The translations under genes and the position numbers were made by a program. A model generated the notes under the pieces. It worked only from the letters and a program-made list of their open reading frames with translations, had not been told where the DNA came from and did not search any database. This document shows, piece after piece, positions 63,271-64,000 of a stretch of DNA of 64,000 bases. The stretch comes from Notamacropus eugenii (taxonomy: Eukaryota; Chordata; Mammalia; Diprotodontia; Macropodidae). The stretch is from positions 64,619,651 to 64,683,650 of the forward strand of contig NC_092879.1 in NCBI RefSeq assembly GCF_028372415.1, written 5' to 3'. Position 1 is the stretch's first letter, and each line of letters starts with the position of its first letter.

Positions 63271-64000
63271 GTCATCTATCTATCTTGAACCCATTCCCAA
63301 TGATAATACATTTTCAGCCCACCCACTTTTCCCCCTACTAGCTTCTTTTGTATCGTTTTCCTTTTTCACCTCATTAGTATGAGATGATTGTTCCTTTTTA
63401 TGTCTCCCTACACAGTTTCTTTAATTACCCTATCATACGCAGTTTTGCCCAAGACTTTCTTTCAAACTACCCAAATAAAAATGACAGTCATAAAAGAACT
63501 GATAGTATTTTCATATATGAGAAGTAAATGATTGGACCTTGCGTCCCTTATAACTGATCCTTAATGTTGACTTCATATTTTTTTCTAGATGACCTCAAAT
63601 TTTCCCTTAAGTTCTGCTATTTTTGTCACAAATACCTGAAAATTTTTCAGTTCATTAAATGTCAATTTTTTTTCACTCAGGATTATATTTAACTTTACTG
63701 GAAAAATTAGTATTGGTTGCAACTCCAACTCTTTTGCTCTATGAAATATAGTACTCTAAGACCTACAGTCCTTCAACGTAGTAGCTTCTATGTCTTGAGT
63801 AATCCTTATTGTAGCTCCATGATATTTAAATTGTATTTTTCTTGTTGCTTCCTTATTTTCTCCTTAACCTGAGAGCTGTGAAATTGGCTATGAAATTCCT
63901 CTAAATTTTCCTCCTCGGATCTCTTTCAGGTGGTGACGGGTGGATTTTTTTTCTATTTCTGCTTTGCCTTCTTGTTCTAGAACTTCAGGGCAATTTTCCT
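62691..64000 (-). mobile_element. L1-lineage element, antisense, running off the window
   Basis: 'gttgaattcaatttttaatctgc', 'gggtaaattcattccattcacattc', then 'cctgagagctgtgaaattggctatg', 'ctcggatctctttcaggtgg' and 'ttctagaacttcagggcaattttcc'. I associate these with L1/HAL1-type sequence of marsupials in antisense. No open frame. Continues beyond 64000. Confidence 0.6.
63178..63285 (+). repeat. (TATG)n and (TCTA)n microsatellite
   Basis: TATG/TGTG words at 63178-63215, then about 12 TCTA units (63227-63270) and a short second cluster after 'gtca'. Confidence 0.95.

Overview
The window looks like nuclear DNA from a marsupial, probably an Australian one. The evidence is the repeat content: marsupial-type LINE-1 copies in both orientations, tRNA-headed SINEs carrying the 'gggcagctaggtgg' head and the 'ttgccaagaaaaccccaaa' body, two or three WSINE-like elements, and very many old MIR/CORE-SINE, L2 and CR1/L3 fragments. 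I found no convincing host protein-coding exon and no stand-alone RNA gene. The window therefore reads as intergenic or deep intronic DNA, and nearly all interpretable content is mobile-element derived.

The standout feature is a young endogenous retrovirus on the minus strand (12784-19891, 7108 bp). It is flanked by a perfect 6-bp target duplication (GACCCT), and its two 388-bp LTRs showed no difference in a base-by-base read. In transcription order it has the 5' LTR, a tRNA-Lys-like primer-binding site with one extra base, a leader with an 8-nt palindrome and a consensus splice donor, and an open 723-codon gag. A textbook -1 frameshift signal (GGGAAAC plus a possible pseudoknot) follows, leading into one uninterrupted dUTPase-protease-RT-RNase H-integrase frame. 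After a strong splice acceptor only the last ~102 codons of env (membrane anchor and tail) remain, then a repeat-bearing 3' UTR, a polypurine tract and the 3' LTR. Architecture and motifs point to a class II, betaretrovirus-like (type D-like) element. All enzymatic signature residues are present, while env is gutted, so this copy could plausibly have spread as an env-less retrotransposon or been complemented in trans. It landed inside an old L2 LINE.

Layout of the rest: 1-12.2 kb is old repeats with one sense L1 3' end (1042-2035). At 12.6-20.5 kb is the L2 split by the provirus, followed by a WSINE with a CA microsatellite. From 20.8 to 34.3 kb are sparse repeats with two antisense L1s, one inserted into a MIR with a visible target duplication. 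At 34.38-36.62 kb is a 2.2-kb antisense L1-lineage element with a perfect 14-bp target duplication and its 5' end retained. At 37.7-38.7 kb is a long L2, and at 39.54-39.93 kb a polypurine microsatellite with alternating GGAA/GGGA blocks. From 41.6 to 46 kb are L1 pieces. From 47 to 59.7 kb are MIRs, SINEs, an old antisense L1 and an unassigned dispersed repeat. From 60.26 kb to the end is antisense L1-type sequence interrupted by a 1.9-kb processed retrocopy (60355-62278) whose Ser/Asp-rich, Lys-ended C-terminus resembles ZCCHC10.

Repeat family names are from memory of consensus sequences, not a database search, and repeat boundaries are approximate (roughly +/-20 bp) unless a target duplication fixes them.
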